From contig OX352772.1 in assembly GCA_947095535.1 (NCBI GenBank), forward strand, positions 276,406,336-276,470,335: a stretch of 64,000 nucleotides of DNA. Direction: 5' to 3'. Under the pieces are notes generated by a model that did no database searches, was not told the DNA's origin, and saw only the letters and a program-made list of their open reading frames with translations. Position numbers and translations under genes: made by a program. The stretch comes from Poecilobothrus nobilitatus. Taxonomy: Eukaryota; Arthropoda; Insecta; Diptera; Dolichopodidae. How positions within the stretch are numbered: the stretch's first letter is position 1; every line of letters begins with the position of its first letter. Shown one piece after another: positions 12,649 through 23,127 of the stretch.

Positions 12649-14900
12649 CAGGGGCTGTTATAGCGACTTGAAGGCCCGGGTCAAGGAACATACGTGGCCC
12701 CCTACATAATGAAAAAAATGTTTGTTTTAGCAAAAAAATTTATTAAAGAAAAAAATGCATAATTCATAATTCAAAGTTCAAAACATAAAAAAAACAAACG
12801 AAATATAATGAAATAAAAAATACAAAACGGAATTTAATGAAAAAAAAATTAAAATAATGCTTTTCGAGCCTTTACAGCTGCAAATGAACTTATTAATTCG
12901 GAATAGTCCACATTTCTTGCAATATCCCATTTAATATTTAGTGTCGACAGGCCATTTACACGATCCTGCACCATTGTTGATCTTAAATAATTTTTTATAC
13001 GTTTGAGCACGATGAAACTTTTTTCTGCCTCTGCTACGCTAAGTGGCAAGCTTAAAAATATGTTTAGAGCAATAGAAATATTTGGGTATATATTTAGAAA
13101 ACCCATTTCAATTATTTTTTTTAAAAGCTTTTTTAATATACTCTTTTTAGAAATTTAAACTCTTCTACAATTTCTTCATTAATTTCATTTTTATATTTTT
13201 TCTGCAAAATAATTGCTGCTGCAACTAAGCTCTTCTCATCCATCTCATCAAAATTCCATAGAACTTCAAATAAGTTGCATATAGAAAAAACAGCTTTTAA
13301 TCTTCGCGTAAGTCCATCTATGAATGATTCAATGATCATGTTAAAAATGTCGTAAAAATATACTTCTGCAGATACTTGATCTTTTATTCGTCGATTTGTT
13401 GTAAATTCTGTAACAGTTTCATTAGCTGCTGCTATTTGCTTTGACTCGCAAAGAATCGAAGACCATGCATTTTTAATTTCCTTTATATCTTCAATAAGTT
13501 TGTCAATATTAATTTTTTCCGTTGTTAATGTTGATTTCCGCGCTTGGAGAATTAGATTTGTTTGATGCAATAAAACCAGAACCTTCATCCAAATTGTGGA
13601 CATTAATACACATTCAAATGATGACAGATATTTTTTAAACGATTTAATCCGAGGCAGTGCGTCAGCTGAAAGACTACACAGTTCAAATTCGTTTACAGCT
13701 GATAATACAGATTTTAAATGAAGGGCAACTGGCTTAACAGCATGTATTCTTGCAGACCATCTAGTCTTTGAAATGGTGTGTAAAGAAATTCCGTAAAGAT
13801 GTTTTTTTAAAACCTCCCATCTTTTTGGACCACTACTAAAAAAGTTATAAACTTGTTGAATAGTTCCGAAGAATGTTATTGATTCTTTACAGCATTCTGC
13901 TGAGTCAGCTCCAACAAGATTTAAAGTATGATTTCCGCAGCTGCTGAACGTGCATTTTCAATTTTCAAGCAAAAGCAATGCTTGTGCGCCGTTATATTTT
14001 TCAGCCATATTAGCACCATTATCATATCCTTGTCCGACAAAGTTCTGAAAATTCAAGGTTAAATCTTTCAAGAGCCACAATAAGCGACCAGCAATTTCTT
14101 TGCCGGTTTTTTCCGAAAAATCAAAACATACAAAGCGTTCTTCAATTGAAAAATCCAATTCACTTAATTTAACATAACGAATAATCAAAGTTGTTTGCTC
14201 CTTATGAGATGTATCTGCAGTTGCATCAGCAATAATAGAAAAATACTTATTAATTTCATCAATAATTTTTCTTTGAGCAAATGAGCCACATAGGAATAAA
14301 CTCATTTTGAATTTTATTTGAAAGATAATGAACTTGCAATTTTTTTTTTTCTTCTTGAGATGCTCTACTTTTTGTAAAATGCTCTGATAATATAGGATCA
14401 TATTTACTTAAAAGTTCAACTAAGCCAAGAAAATTTCCATTATTTGGGTTTCCAATACGCTCATTATATTCAAAAAAAGCTAGTCCTGTCTCGGAGAGAA
14501 AAAATATTATATCAAGAAAACACTCCAATAGCTTTTTCCAATATGTAACTTCATTTTTAAGTTCTTTTATCAGTAAGTTATCTAATCCACGATTAGCTAA
14601 AGCAGATTTTAGCGCATTTTTCCATGAAATATACATTTCCTTGTATAAAATAAAATTTTCGTGATATCCGGTCATTTAACTTTTTTCAACCATTTTTTAT
14701 GTTGTATCCCAATTTATCTGTTAAATATGAGAAATGCGTGTTGTTGTTCAAAATGTAACATGGAGCACAATAAATTGATTGGTTTTGGACGCTCCAGCAT
14801 ATCCAATCTCTATTACATGATTCTCCATTTGCAAGTTTCTTTTAAAGTAAACGATATGGAAATCCACGGTTGGTTGCGTCTTTTGAAATATATTTTGGGA
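12649..14900 (-). pseudogene. hAT transposase, TTF/ZMYM1-like, broken; 3' terminus at 12649
   Basis: Relic of a hAT transposon of the TTF-type zinc finger (ZMYM1-like, DUF4371) lineage. In protein order on the minus strand: a TTF finger remnant near 14830-14740 (RDWICWS...YCAPC); the DUF4371/RNase H part with ADATADTSHKEQ (first catalytic-type Asp) and GQGYDNGANM (second Asp) around 14220-14000; CGNHTLNLVGADS just beyond a stop near 13958; a helical linker at 13133-13603; and the C-terminal dimerisation segment at 12849-13106 (LPLSVAEAEKSFIVLKRIKN, then YLRSTM). There are stops near 13957 and 13132 and a frameshift near 14300-14400. CAGGGGC at 12649-12655 with GGCCCGGG and GTGGCCCCC just inside is the terminal motif common in this hAT group. 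The opposite end was not found, so it is 5'-truncated or too diverged. Confidence 0.85.
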
Positions 14901-14935
14901 TTTCAAACCGAGTAATTTTCATAAATGATTTCATT

Positions 14936-15380
14936 TGCACCTGATTATTATCAAACACTCCAATGGAATCTATTATACGTCAATTAAAACATTTAACAAC
15001 TTGCCAAATGAATTAAAAACATGTGATATGCCATCCATAAAGTCAAAAATAAAAACATTCTACTTAGAATTAATAAAATAAAAAACAAGACTTCTGCGAA
15101 AAAAAAAAAAAAATAAACAAATGATGCATCTTCTAAATTTTAATAATGAATTCTTCTATTTAAATATGTTAACTATAATGTAATCTAAATTTTGCTATGA
15201 TTTTTCTGAAGTTTTAATATTTTTTCTTTCACTTGCATTTGTTATTAAGTATTTGTTTTTACTAATAATATTACTATATACTACTATTATAATGGCTAGT
15301 TTGTAAGAATGTAATGTACATACTCTGTACGAGCTCTTAAGCTCTTTTAGAGATATAATTAAATAAATAAAAAAAAAATA
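14936..15380 (+). mobile_element. 3' end of a non-LTR retrotransposon
   Basis: The plus-strand frame at about 14980-15080 reads TFNNLPNELKTCDMPSIKSK, then KTFYLELIK and a stop. This is the usual C-terminus of insect LINE reverse transcriptase ORFs ('WN.LP.E+K......FK..+K.++'). About 300 bases of 3' UTR follow, ending in GAGCTCTTAAGCTCTTTTAG, AGATATAATTAAATAAATAA and poly-A at 15371-15380. It is a typical 5'-truncated insertion; clade (CR1/Jockey-like) is not certain. Confidence 0.65.
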
Positions 15381-15735
15381 CTATATAAAATATTTTAATA
15401 AAAAGTAATACTATAAAATATTATGATCTTAATATTATGACGCTATTATCAGCGAGAAATGTCGTTTCATGAACGGTGTATTGTGTATGTTTTGCATATT
15501 TGTATATATATAATACATATAACAAATAATTCTTCGGCTATTGTTGCAGCCGATCTGCCTTCGCAAAAATTAAAAAAAAAGAATTACATTTCTGATGACC
15601 GTATTGCGTTGTTGAGACAACTTACTATTAGTTGCAAAAAAAAATGTAAGTTGTTATAAAGGAAATATAGTTGCTAATTTGTTATTGTGGTAGCAATAAC
15701 CATAAGTAAGTGATTGCAGCCGTCTACTAAAAAAA
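15381..15735. other. short unassigned interval
   Basis: There is a 66-codon plus-strand frame at 15459-15659 that matches nothing I know. The sequence GCTATTGTTGCAGCCGA and a later TGATTGCAGCCG hint at eroded repeat DNA. Confidence 0.3.
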
Positions 15736-16325
15736 TATTTTTCTGCGTGTATCACTAAGTGTAATACCTAAATATTTTATTTCTTCTCTTCTATCTTCTA
15801 TACGAGTTCTGTTCTTTTTTTGAATGAAGAATTTTCTCCAGTCCCTTTTTATGTCATAGTTTGAATTCTCTAGCCTTCTCTAAACAGGATGGTTTCGTTT
15901 TTTCTTCATTAACTCTGAGTTTCCAAGAGTTAAGAGTATCTTGAATTTTATGGAACATTTTTTGCAGCTCAATTTTTAAGACTATAGGTTTTTTACCACT
16001 TGTGTAAATAACTAAGTCATTAGCGAACACTATTACACTATTTTTATTTTTATTTAGAATATTCAATTTTAAAATATTACCAAAAAAGATTGAAAAAAGC
16101 GTTGGCGATAGTATTGTACCTTGCTGTAGGCCATTTATCATTTTAAAAATTAGTGAGCTGCTGTTCTTACCATTAGTTATTAAAAATTTTTTATTAATTA
16201 ACATTTTATATATGCTAATAATCAACGCGTTTGGGAATTTATTTTCTACTAATATGTATATAAGCCCTTCTATCTATATAGTGTCAAAAGCCTTTTCGAT
16301 ATCAATTATTTCTGATGTTTTATTA
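15736..16325 (-). pseudogene. LINE reverse transcriptase fragment with mutated catalytic box
   Basis: Middle of a non-LTR reverse transcriptase. Going down the minus strand: DIEKAFDTI (motif A region, its expected Trp codon is now a stop) near 16300; NGLQQGTILSPTLFSIFFGN (motif B) near 16130; VFANDLVIY near 16020 where the catalytic FADD box should be; a WKLRVNEEKT thumb-side segment; and REEIKYLGITL at about 15770. The first catalytic Asp of FADD is Asn, so this copy could not polymerise DNA. It is the same style of LINE as the fragment at 57789-58960 (both have NGLQQGT). It abuts a gag fragment on its upstream side at about 16330, indicating nested insertions. Confidence 0.8.
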
Positions 16326-16334
16326 CGACTTACG

Positions 16335-17165
16335 AGGTTTACTGGCCGTTTTAAATTCTTCATATGACGGTATTTTACCTTTAAATTCTTTAAAACTGTT
16401 TGCACAATTGCACCGTATAAAATAGATTTATTTATTGGTTCATGTTCAACCCCTTTAATAACATATTTAATTACTTATATCTCATCTAAATTGTAAGCAG
16501 CACCAAGCTTCCTCATTTTTAAAAAATATTCTTGAACAGTTTCGTTATTCCCTTTCCTTGTTGTCATCATCAATTTGTGTATAGCAATTGCTGACAATTC
16601 GATATCAAATTCCTGTAATAATTTTTTCTTCATGCGAGTCCATGACGACGCTCGTCTTAAAAAATTTTTGGCGGGGTTTTCTAGCAACCGCTTTGCATAC
16701 CCTAGCCGTTGCTGACTTGACCAGCCGACTGCTGAAAAATATCAGCCGACTGCTCAAATTCCACGTCTCTAAAAGTGAATAAACTCTGCTGTGAAATTTC
16801 ATTTGAACTATCTACCTTTGACTCGTCTTCAGATTCATTAACGTTGGCTTCCCGCATTTTTTTTTTGCATTCCCGTTATATCTTTTTCAAGTCATTTAAT
16901 TTTTTCGTCTTTATTTTCAGTTTCTGGTGCTTGAAAAGTACTTCTATATGCTGTACCCACTTCTTCATCATCATCATCATTACTAAATTGAACCATGGCT
17001 TCTTGCAACCTTTTCAATAGTATCTCTTTTTTCCTTGTACTGGGTAATCATAATTCTTTCAATTTTCTTTAATTTGCTGCACCGTAATTTTTACTGTAAC
17101 GCACCCTTCTTGCTGTGCTAAAGTAAACGAATTATCCATTTCTAATTTGATTCTTATCTTACTTG
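16335..17165 (-). pseudogene. LTR-retrotransposon gag fragment
   Basis: The minus-strand start near 17160 reads MDNSFTLAQQEG. The frame continues with acidic, Glu/Asp-rich and polar segments. It then gives the capsid-like part (SWTRMKKKLLQEFDIELSAI, AIHKLMMTTR, NNETVQEYFLKMRKLG), ending VIKGVEHEPINKS and FKGKIPSYEEFK. The pattern W..+K..L..EF......+H..+......+E.V.EYF..M+KL is that of Ty3/gypsy-like gag in insects. Several frameshifts; no protease or polymerase follows, because a LINE fragment begins at about 16325. Likely a truncated gypsy-group element. Confidence 0.65.
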
Positions 17166-17600
17166 TTTTGCTAGTTTACTATGCACGTTTTTTTTGGTTG
17201 AGCCCCCAAAGTTGCAGAATGTTCTTTTAACCGCTTCAAAAAAATGAGCAATCATATTCTATTAGAACCAAAAGACAAGTGTCTATTTTTTTTTTTTTTT
17301 TTTTAACTTAAAACTATATTTGCGTAGCGACAGACGCCCAATACTGCCAACATTATTGTTTTACATTTTATAAAAGTTTTTTAAACGTCAATCTATATGA
17401 TTTACTTTTAGTTTTAATATTAGAATAAAAATAGTTGACAAAATTAAAATTATAGAAAATGAATTTGTAAGTTTTAACATTAGAATGACAAAGTTTTAAC
17501 ATTAGAATAAAAATAGTTGACAATCAATTCCTACATATATTACAGAAAATATTTAAAAAAATAAGGTTTGCAGCCTTCATGGCAAAAAGTCTTGAAAAGA
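17166..17600 (-). other. possible 5' LTR/primer-binding region, otherwise unassigned
   Basis: Just upstream of the gag start the minus strand reads AACTTTGGGGGCTCAACC, like the LTR/primer-binding junction of some gypsy-like elements. LTR boundaries could not be fixed because no second LTR is visible. At 17400-17525 a short phrase (GTTTTAA[C/T]ATTAGAAT..AAAATAGTTGACAA) occurs two to three times. Confidence 0.3.
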
Positions 17601-17608
17601 AAATTGCT

Positions 17609-18600
17609 TTATACATGATTAAGTTGTAATTCTAGTATTCTTTGTTTAACTTTCAACTTAATCTCATTCTGTTTTTCTACTGCACTGTTGTGCCGACGAT
17701 TTTCTTTCAAAATATCCTTTTGGACCTGATATAATTTTTCTTGGAATCTACACAGTCTTTTTATTCCAGCAACCATTTCTCCGGTATTACTGACCATAGT
17801 AGATATTTCTTCACAGATTTTTTTTTGGTTTTCTAGTTGTTCTTTTAATAATTGTAAATTTGAAGTCCTTCGCCTACGAGCCGATCTCTGTTTTCAATGT
17901 CACTTTCAAGAGCATCGTCAAGAAATTCTATTTCTACGGCGTTTTGCGCAGGTGTTCTATCTTGTTGTGGTGTTATTTTGAGTTGTAGGTGTTTTTTGTA
18001 ACTCTGTTGTAGCTTTTATTGCGTTTATATTTAGTATTGATGATGCTGTGTTTTGTAATTCTGTTGTAGTTTATATTGCGAATATATTTAATATTGATGA
18101 TGCTGTATTTTGTATTTCTGTTGTAGTTTCTACAGTTCTTATATTTTGTAATGAAGAAGCAGTATTTTGTAGTACTGTTGCTGGAACACCGAACGATATT
18201 TGTCTGACTCTTGAAACAGTTTCCTTTCAGTTTATTAAATGCGCTAGCTCTTCCTCATTTGGTGTTAATTTAGTTTTTTTACTCGGTCCACCATCTGTTG
18301 AATTCATGTCTCTTTTATTCGCAACTTATTTTTTTTTTGTATAAGACTTCCAATCAGTCCACACCTAAAAACATACACAAATATATAAAAAAAATTATAG
18401 AAAAGATTACAATTTTTAAGAAAATTTCATCTTTTTCCAATTAGTTGTATCTTTAGTTGGTGGACCCAACTTATTCATTTCATTCGTCAGCTTTGTCCAA
18501 TCTCCTCTTACTTCATCAAGTGGGCGTCTTGTAAAGCCTTTTGCTATGTGCGGAAGGTTTTTCATAAAACTTAATAAATATTTATACTGCTCTTGATTTG
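17609..18600 (-). pseudogene. Myb/SANT-like (zeste-type) DNA-binding protein, two exons, broken
   Basis: Matches the Myb/SANT-like DNA-binding domain found in insect zeste-like proteins and in accessory proteins of Harbinger-type transposons. Exon 1 (about 18600-18440) reads FMKNLPHIAKGFTRRPLDEV, RGDWTKLTNEMNKLGPPTKD and NWKK. Exon 2 begins after TTTTTAG at about 18358 with VWTDWK, then NSTDGGPSKKTKLTPNEEEL. Polar repeats (TTTELQNTASSILNI) and a C-terminal coiled coil at 17609-17797 (FQEKLYQVQKDILKENRRHN) follow. Exon 1 should join exon 2 as WKK|V WTDW. The donor expected as GT reads AT here, so the splice site itself is mutated. Further stops and shifts exist. Partner transposase not identified nearby. 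Confidence 0.65.
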
Positions 18601-19186
18601 TTTTGGAGGTTTAAAATTCAAATTTAAAAATAATTTAAAAAAAGTATTTTAAACAAAAAAAATATAAGTTTTTATTAAATTTTATGTTTAACTTACATTT
18701 TACTATTTTTCCCGCGACTCAACTATTGCGGAGAAATACTTCTATGAAATGTATGGAAAACTTAACATCGCGTTTACCAGAATACACAAAAAACATATTC
18801 AGCAAAACTGCGAACACGCCATAGATTGGCGTTTAGCAGAATACCAATTTTTGACATACAGCGGACAATTCCGATAGTAACGTTTAGTGGAATAGACATG
18901 ATTAACATGGGTTAACTTTATACTTTACTAACTACAACAACAACTCTAACGAGTAACGAGCAATTACTATTCACTCATCACTACTCTGTTCCTACTTTAC
19001 TTACTACGAGTCTAACGAACAGGTACTATTCGCTCAAGCTCATCGATAGACACTAGGTACTAGGTAGTGCGTCTCTAATCTCTATTTTCTAAAACAGAAT
19101 ACACATACACAATGGATAGAGTATAGGTGTAATCTAATTAAGTATGTATAAAAACTACAAGAATATAATATTTATAATATTCTTGG
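18601..19186. other. non-coding
   Basis: No gene. At 18720-18900 a G+C-richer patch repeats the idea 'AGCAGAATAC / TAGTGGAATAG'. At 18920-19030 a phrase on the theme ACTACTC(T)..ACTTTACT..ACTACGAG is repeated imperfectly. Confidence 0.4.
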
Positions 19187-19262
19187 ATTAGTATAGCAAC
19201 TATATATATTAGTATTCTATTATATTATAATACCAACCAATATATATAGTTGCTATACTAAT
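19187..19262. repeat. 24-bp perfect inverted repeat, 28-nt spacer
   Basis: ATTAGTATAGCAACTATATA plus TATT at 19187-19210 is the exact reverse complement of 19239-19262. Possible MITE or foldback; no coding capacity. Confidence 0.88.
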
Positions 19263-19629
19263 ACAAAAATATAATTATTATTGTAGTTTTTTGTTGAATT
19301 TGAATGTATGAATATAATAATTTATCTGAAAAATTAGAAGAAGAAGAAACAGAAAAAACTATGAAGTAATGTATTAAGTAAGTATTTTTATTTAGTAAAC
19401 GAAATACAATGCGAAATAACAAAAAAAATGTTTAAGTAACTGATACCTTGAGTAACGGATATGATTTTGAAATTGTAATCGTTACTATGAATCTTCTCAA
19501 GTAACGAGTAGTTACTATTCGCACATCACTATACCAGACTGGTGTATGCTACGCTGGGTTTATCTAGTATTATATAAGTTACATAATAAAATTAAAAATT
19601 TTAACTGGATCTTATAACAATTTTCTATC

Positions 19630-20190
19630 AATATGATAAACTTAAACAATTTTTTAGATCCTTAATTTCCTCGATTTTTGCCTTTTCAACTTCTAGTTTT
19701 TGTTTTTCAACATCAATTTTTTTTTCTCAAGTTCAATTAGTTGTTCCATAATTCTTTTATCTTCTTCTGCTTCTTTTTGAACAAATTCTAAAACTTAATT
19801 TTTACTACAGTTTCTTTCAGGCACATTCGGCATTTCCTCAAAAATATCAGGTAAATTAATTCTTATAGTTAATTATAATGTTAATTATAGATGAACCTAA
19901 AATGTTTGAAGACACGTTCACAGCAGCTTTACTACCATAAACCTCATCAAGTACATTAAAGAAGTCCCATACAGTAGCTGCTTCCCTAGAAGTATTATTT
20001 CTTTTTTTGCTTCTGTATGTAACCAAGAAATTCATAAATTTTTTATGAATTTCGTTATCAGTTAATACAATTTCTCTACAATGTCAATTTTTTTTTTCTT
20101 TTTGCTATGAAGTCTTCTACGAATTTCAACCTTGTCTCCAATTAAAAATTTTTTCTCTCATATGTCCAGTTATTTTTGTCTGGAAATTAA
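19630..20190 (-). pseudogene. second Myb/SANT-like protein remnant
   Basis: Minus-strand frames give NNWTYE near 20175 and EIHKKFMNFLVTYRSKK with NNTSREAATVWDFFNVLDEV, YGSKAAVNVSS at about 20070-19900. They end in a charged coiled coil (EFVQKEAEEDKRIMEQLIEL, then KAKIEEIKDLKNCLSLSY and a stop near 19631). This is the trihelix-like Myb/SANT module common in insect transposon accessory proteins and their domesticated relatives: a W..E start, a Y+..+..N..SG......W.FF..+D.++G motif, and a C-terminal coil. The frame shifts at least three times. It differs from the zeste-type copy at 17609-18600, so these are two lineages. Confidence 0.6.
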
Positions 20191-21650
20191 TAAAAATGTA
20201 AATACACCTACCCAGCAATTTTCAAAAATTTATGTGAATGCATAAATATTAAAACGTACGTTTAATTATAAATAATATTACAAAGCTTTAAAATTATACT
20301 TATTCTATTATTTTATATTGATCTCTACTATAATACTCCAAGAAAAATAAATAACAAATCCAAACAAAGAAATACAAAATGAATTGCAAATGTCAAAACA
20401 GCTGTTGAAAATCTGTATTGCCTGAGCAGCTAAAAATTTTTATATACATAAAATACCCATTCTATACACATTATCTGCGTAGACAAACAATTTTGAATGC
20501 TTTTGCTTTGTAGATATTTGTGCATATAAACATATTGAACGCTAGACTTTGTAGTACTACAGTATAACTGCATTTTTTAAGACAGGGATACTCACACAAA
20601 TTTCATGACAAAAATTATTGCAAAATCAGTTGTTATTTTGTTATCTTGCAAAATCAGTTGTTATTTAAGAATTTTAGTTATAACAATCAATTTTCGATTG
20701 TTATAATTAGATATCAGTTATATTAATAGAATTTCTGTTACTGTAACTCAGTTTAGTATTTTGTAACCGAAATACATTTACAACAACCTTGGACCTAAAA
20801 ATATTTTTGTCGGTGTATTGTCGGTGTCAGTGTCTAACGGTTTTCGAGATAACGGCCTTCAAAGTAATTTCGTTAACTTTTTAAAAAGTAACGACATCTT
20901 TAATAATAGGAAAATGGATTCTTCCTTGTGATGTGTCACCCTATTAGTAAATAATCTCCTAACCTTCTTAATAATTCACCAATGTCTGAAACAGCTTGGC
21001 TGCTTTTCAAGAGCTAATTATTTGATCTACCATTGGTACCATTTTTAATGAATTCTTAAGAGCAACCTTTATCTTATTGGTCATGCTTCTTTCATGGATA
21101 AGCATGATGCGCATAGTGCAAGTTGACCCCATATTTCTAATCATTCCACTCCTGCGCTCCGGTTTATACGTTGTTAATGCTTAGAGCATTTTTTAAAGCA
21201 TATTCCTTTTATTATTATATAAAACAATTCAATTTATTTCCTTCAATTTTGGTTTCCTTTAGATTTTTTTTTTATATATATTTTTTGATAGAAATGTAAA
21301 TTTACCAAAATTCAATTTTTTAATTTAAATTTAATTCTACTGCCAAAATTTTTATTTTTTTCTTTTAAGACCATAATAAATTTCTAATAACAATTCAAGA
21401 CTAGATTGCTATGTTTCCTTTTTATAATTGTTATTCAAAATTTTAAAACGCATTAAAAAAAAACAATACTGAGTATATACTAAACAGGTGCACTTTACTT
21501 GCAAAAAAATTATACTAGAAACATCGTCAAAAAAGAAAAAGGTATTGCCAGAAGTGCATAATAAACTTGTGATTGGTTCAAGATTTAATATTTAATTTTT
21601 TAAGATTTAATTATTATTCAAGATTTTATAATACTGCCCGTCTCGAAGTA
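20191..21650. other. non-coding, one unresolved coding-looking patch
   Basis: No assignable gene. On the minus strand at about 21180-20990 a frame reads MRIMLIHERSMTNKIKVALK and NSLKMVPMVDQIIS without stops, G+C-richer than its flanks. I do not recognise it. A 26-bp direct repeat containing GCAAAATCAGTTGTTATT lies at 20630-20670. Confidence 0.35.
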
Positions 21651-21654
21651 ATGT

Positions 21655-22460
21655 ACTTTCAATCAATTTTGATGGTCATTCACCACTGTCACCATCTTCA
21701 ATAGGCAATCTGCAAATTCGGTTGATTCCCAGAGCATATTGGCTGACCTTGTTTTTATTGTAACCACTCTTACGAACTCATCATTGCCTGGATAAACCCG
21801 AGTAATTCTTCCAAGAGGCCATCTCATAGATGGGATGCTATCTTCTTTGAGGATGACTAGCACTAACTTTTATCTTGTCATTATTCCTCTTTTGGCGTTG
21901 TTGCAATTCATTAAGGTAAGCAATACTCCATTGACGCCAAAAATTTTGATGGATGGTTGTGACTGCATGATATCTATTTGAATAAGTTAAATTGCACTTG
22001 TTAAGTGTTGGTTCATTTATTGCAGTGATTGGAGCGCCTATTAAGAAATGTCCAGGTGTAAGAGTTTCCATATCGTTTGGATCGTTTGGATTGTTTGATA
22101 TTTGTGCTATAAGGCGAGAGTTTATCACTTCTTCTTCCTAAGAAATGATGGTACGCATTTCATCGAACTGAAAGGATTATCCTTTGCAAATTTTGTAAAG
22201 ATAACGTTCGGCAATTTTTATTTCGCTCTTTCATATCCCACCAAATTGCAGGCTTCTTGGCCGCATGCACAATTCGTGTACTAGATCGTGTTTCAGAAGA
22301 AAACAGCTGCTTCAATTCTTTTACGACCACTGTTTTTCTTAAATCATTGTAGTATTTTTTTAATGATAAATTATTGGGCTGACTTTTGCTTTTTAAACCG
22401 AATTTATTTTTTGAGTTAATTAAATTTTGAAGATTGTTGGTCATCCATGTTTTCAACTTT
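21655..22460 (-). pseudogene. BEL/Pao retrotransposon pol C-terminus (integrase end plus DUF5641)
   Basis: The minus strand carries the diagnostic tail of insect BEL/Pao polyproteins. LTPGHFLIGAPITAINEPTL sits at about 22070, followed by FWRQWSIAYLNELQQRQK, then VLILKEDSIPSMRWPLGRI-type residues as MLVILKEDSIPSMRWPLGRI and TRVYPGNDEFVRVVTIKTRS at 21860-21730. In the family this follows the integrase core and reads 'LTPGHFLIG.P......EP', 'FW..W..EYL..LQ.R.KW', 'DD..PP..W.LGRI....PG.DG.VRVV...T'. The 22160-22456 frame is an eroded integrase end (KPAIWWDMKERNK). Broken by shifts near 21850 and 22130. The remaining 5' part is absent. Confidence 0.85.
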
Positions 22461-22464
22461 TTAT

Positions 22465-23125
22465 TTTTATTGAATTTTATTGAATTTGAACATATATTAA
22501 TACAGTTATTTAGAATATTTATGAAATTACCATACGCCGTAGATGGATCATCTTCGGCATAAACTTGCTAAACATTTCTCAGTTTCAAGAAGAATACATG
22601 ATTTACCGAAATCTATTTTATTAAAAGAGGAGGAAGAATTTGTGTTTTGTAGTGGGGATATATCATTTTGTGTGATTTTTAATATTATTATTTTATTATC
22701 ACTCATTGCAAAATTAATATTCTCAGTAAAAATTTGAAAAGTTAGTTTTCTACTTAAAATTTTAACAAAATGTGATCTAAGTGATAAAAAATTTAAACAA
22801 GGTGATTTTGCAGCATTTATTCTATATACACAAAAAATTGTAAAAGCAAAACTTTTAATTGAACAATTTATTTTATTTAAATCCAAATTACATAAAGAAC
22901 TACAACTGTTGGAGGATTATCTAGCATTTCTAGATGTGAAAGAAAAACATCGAAGTTTTCCCTTAAATTACGAATGTTTAGGTGTGTAACAAAATTATTT
23001 ACTAAAGTGGCATTAGTATTTTCATATTAGTATTAGTATTAGTATTAGTATATTTTCATTAGCATTAGTATATTTCAAGAAGAAAAATTTAAGTTTAGAA
23101 AATTATTCATTTATTTATATTTGTA
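22465..23125. other. unassigned interval
   Basis: A 112-codon minus-strand frame (22548-22886) has no motif I recognise; the opposite strand is also open for 64 codons. At 23000-23070 there is an (ATTAGT)n-like short repeat. Confidence 0.3.
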
Positions 23126-23127
23126 TT

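Noticed and set aside
20990..21180. Minus-strand frame with MRIMLIHERSMTNKIKVALK
   Set aside because: Looked retroelement-like, but no diagnostic residues; kept only as a note in the interval entry.
22548..22886. 112-codon minus-strand frame as continuation of the BEL/Pao integrase
   Set aside because: No integrase or zinc-knuckle motif is visible; left unassigned.
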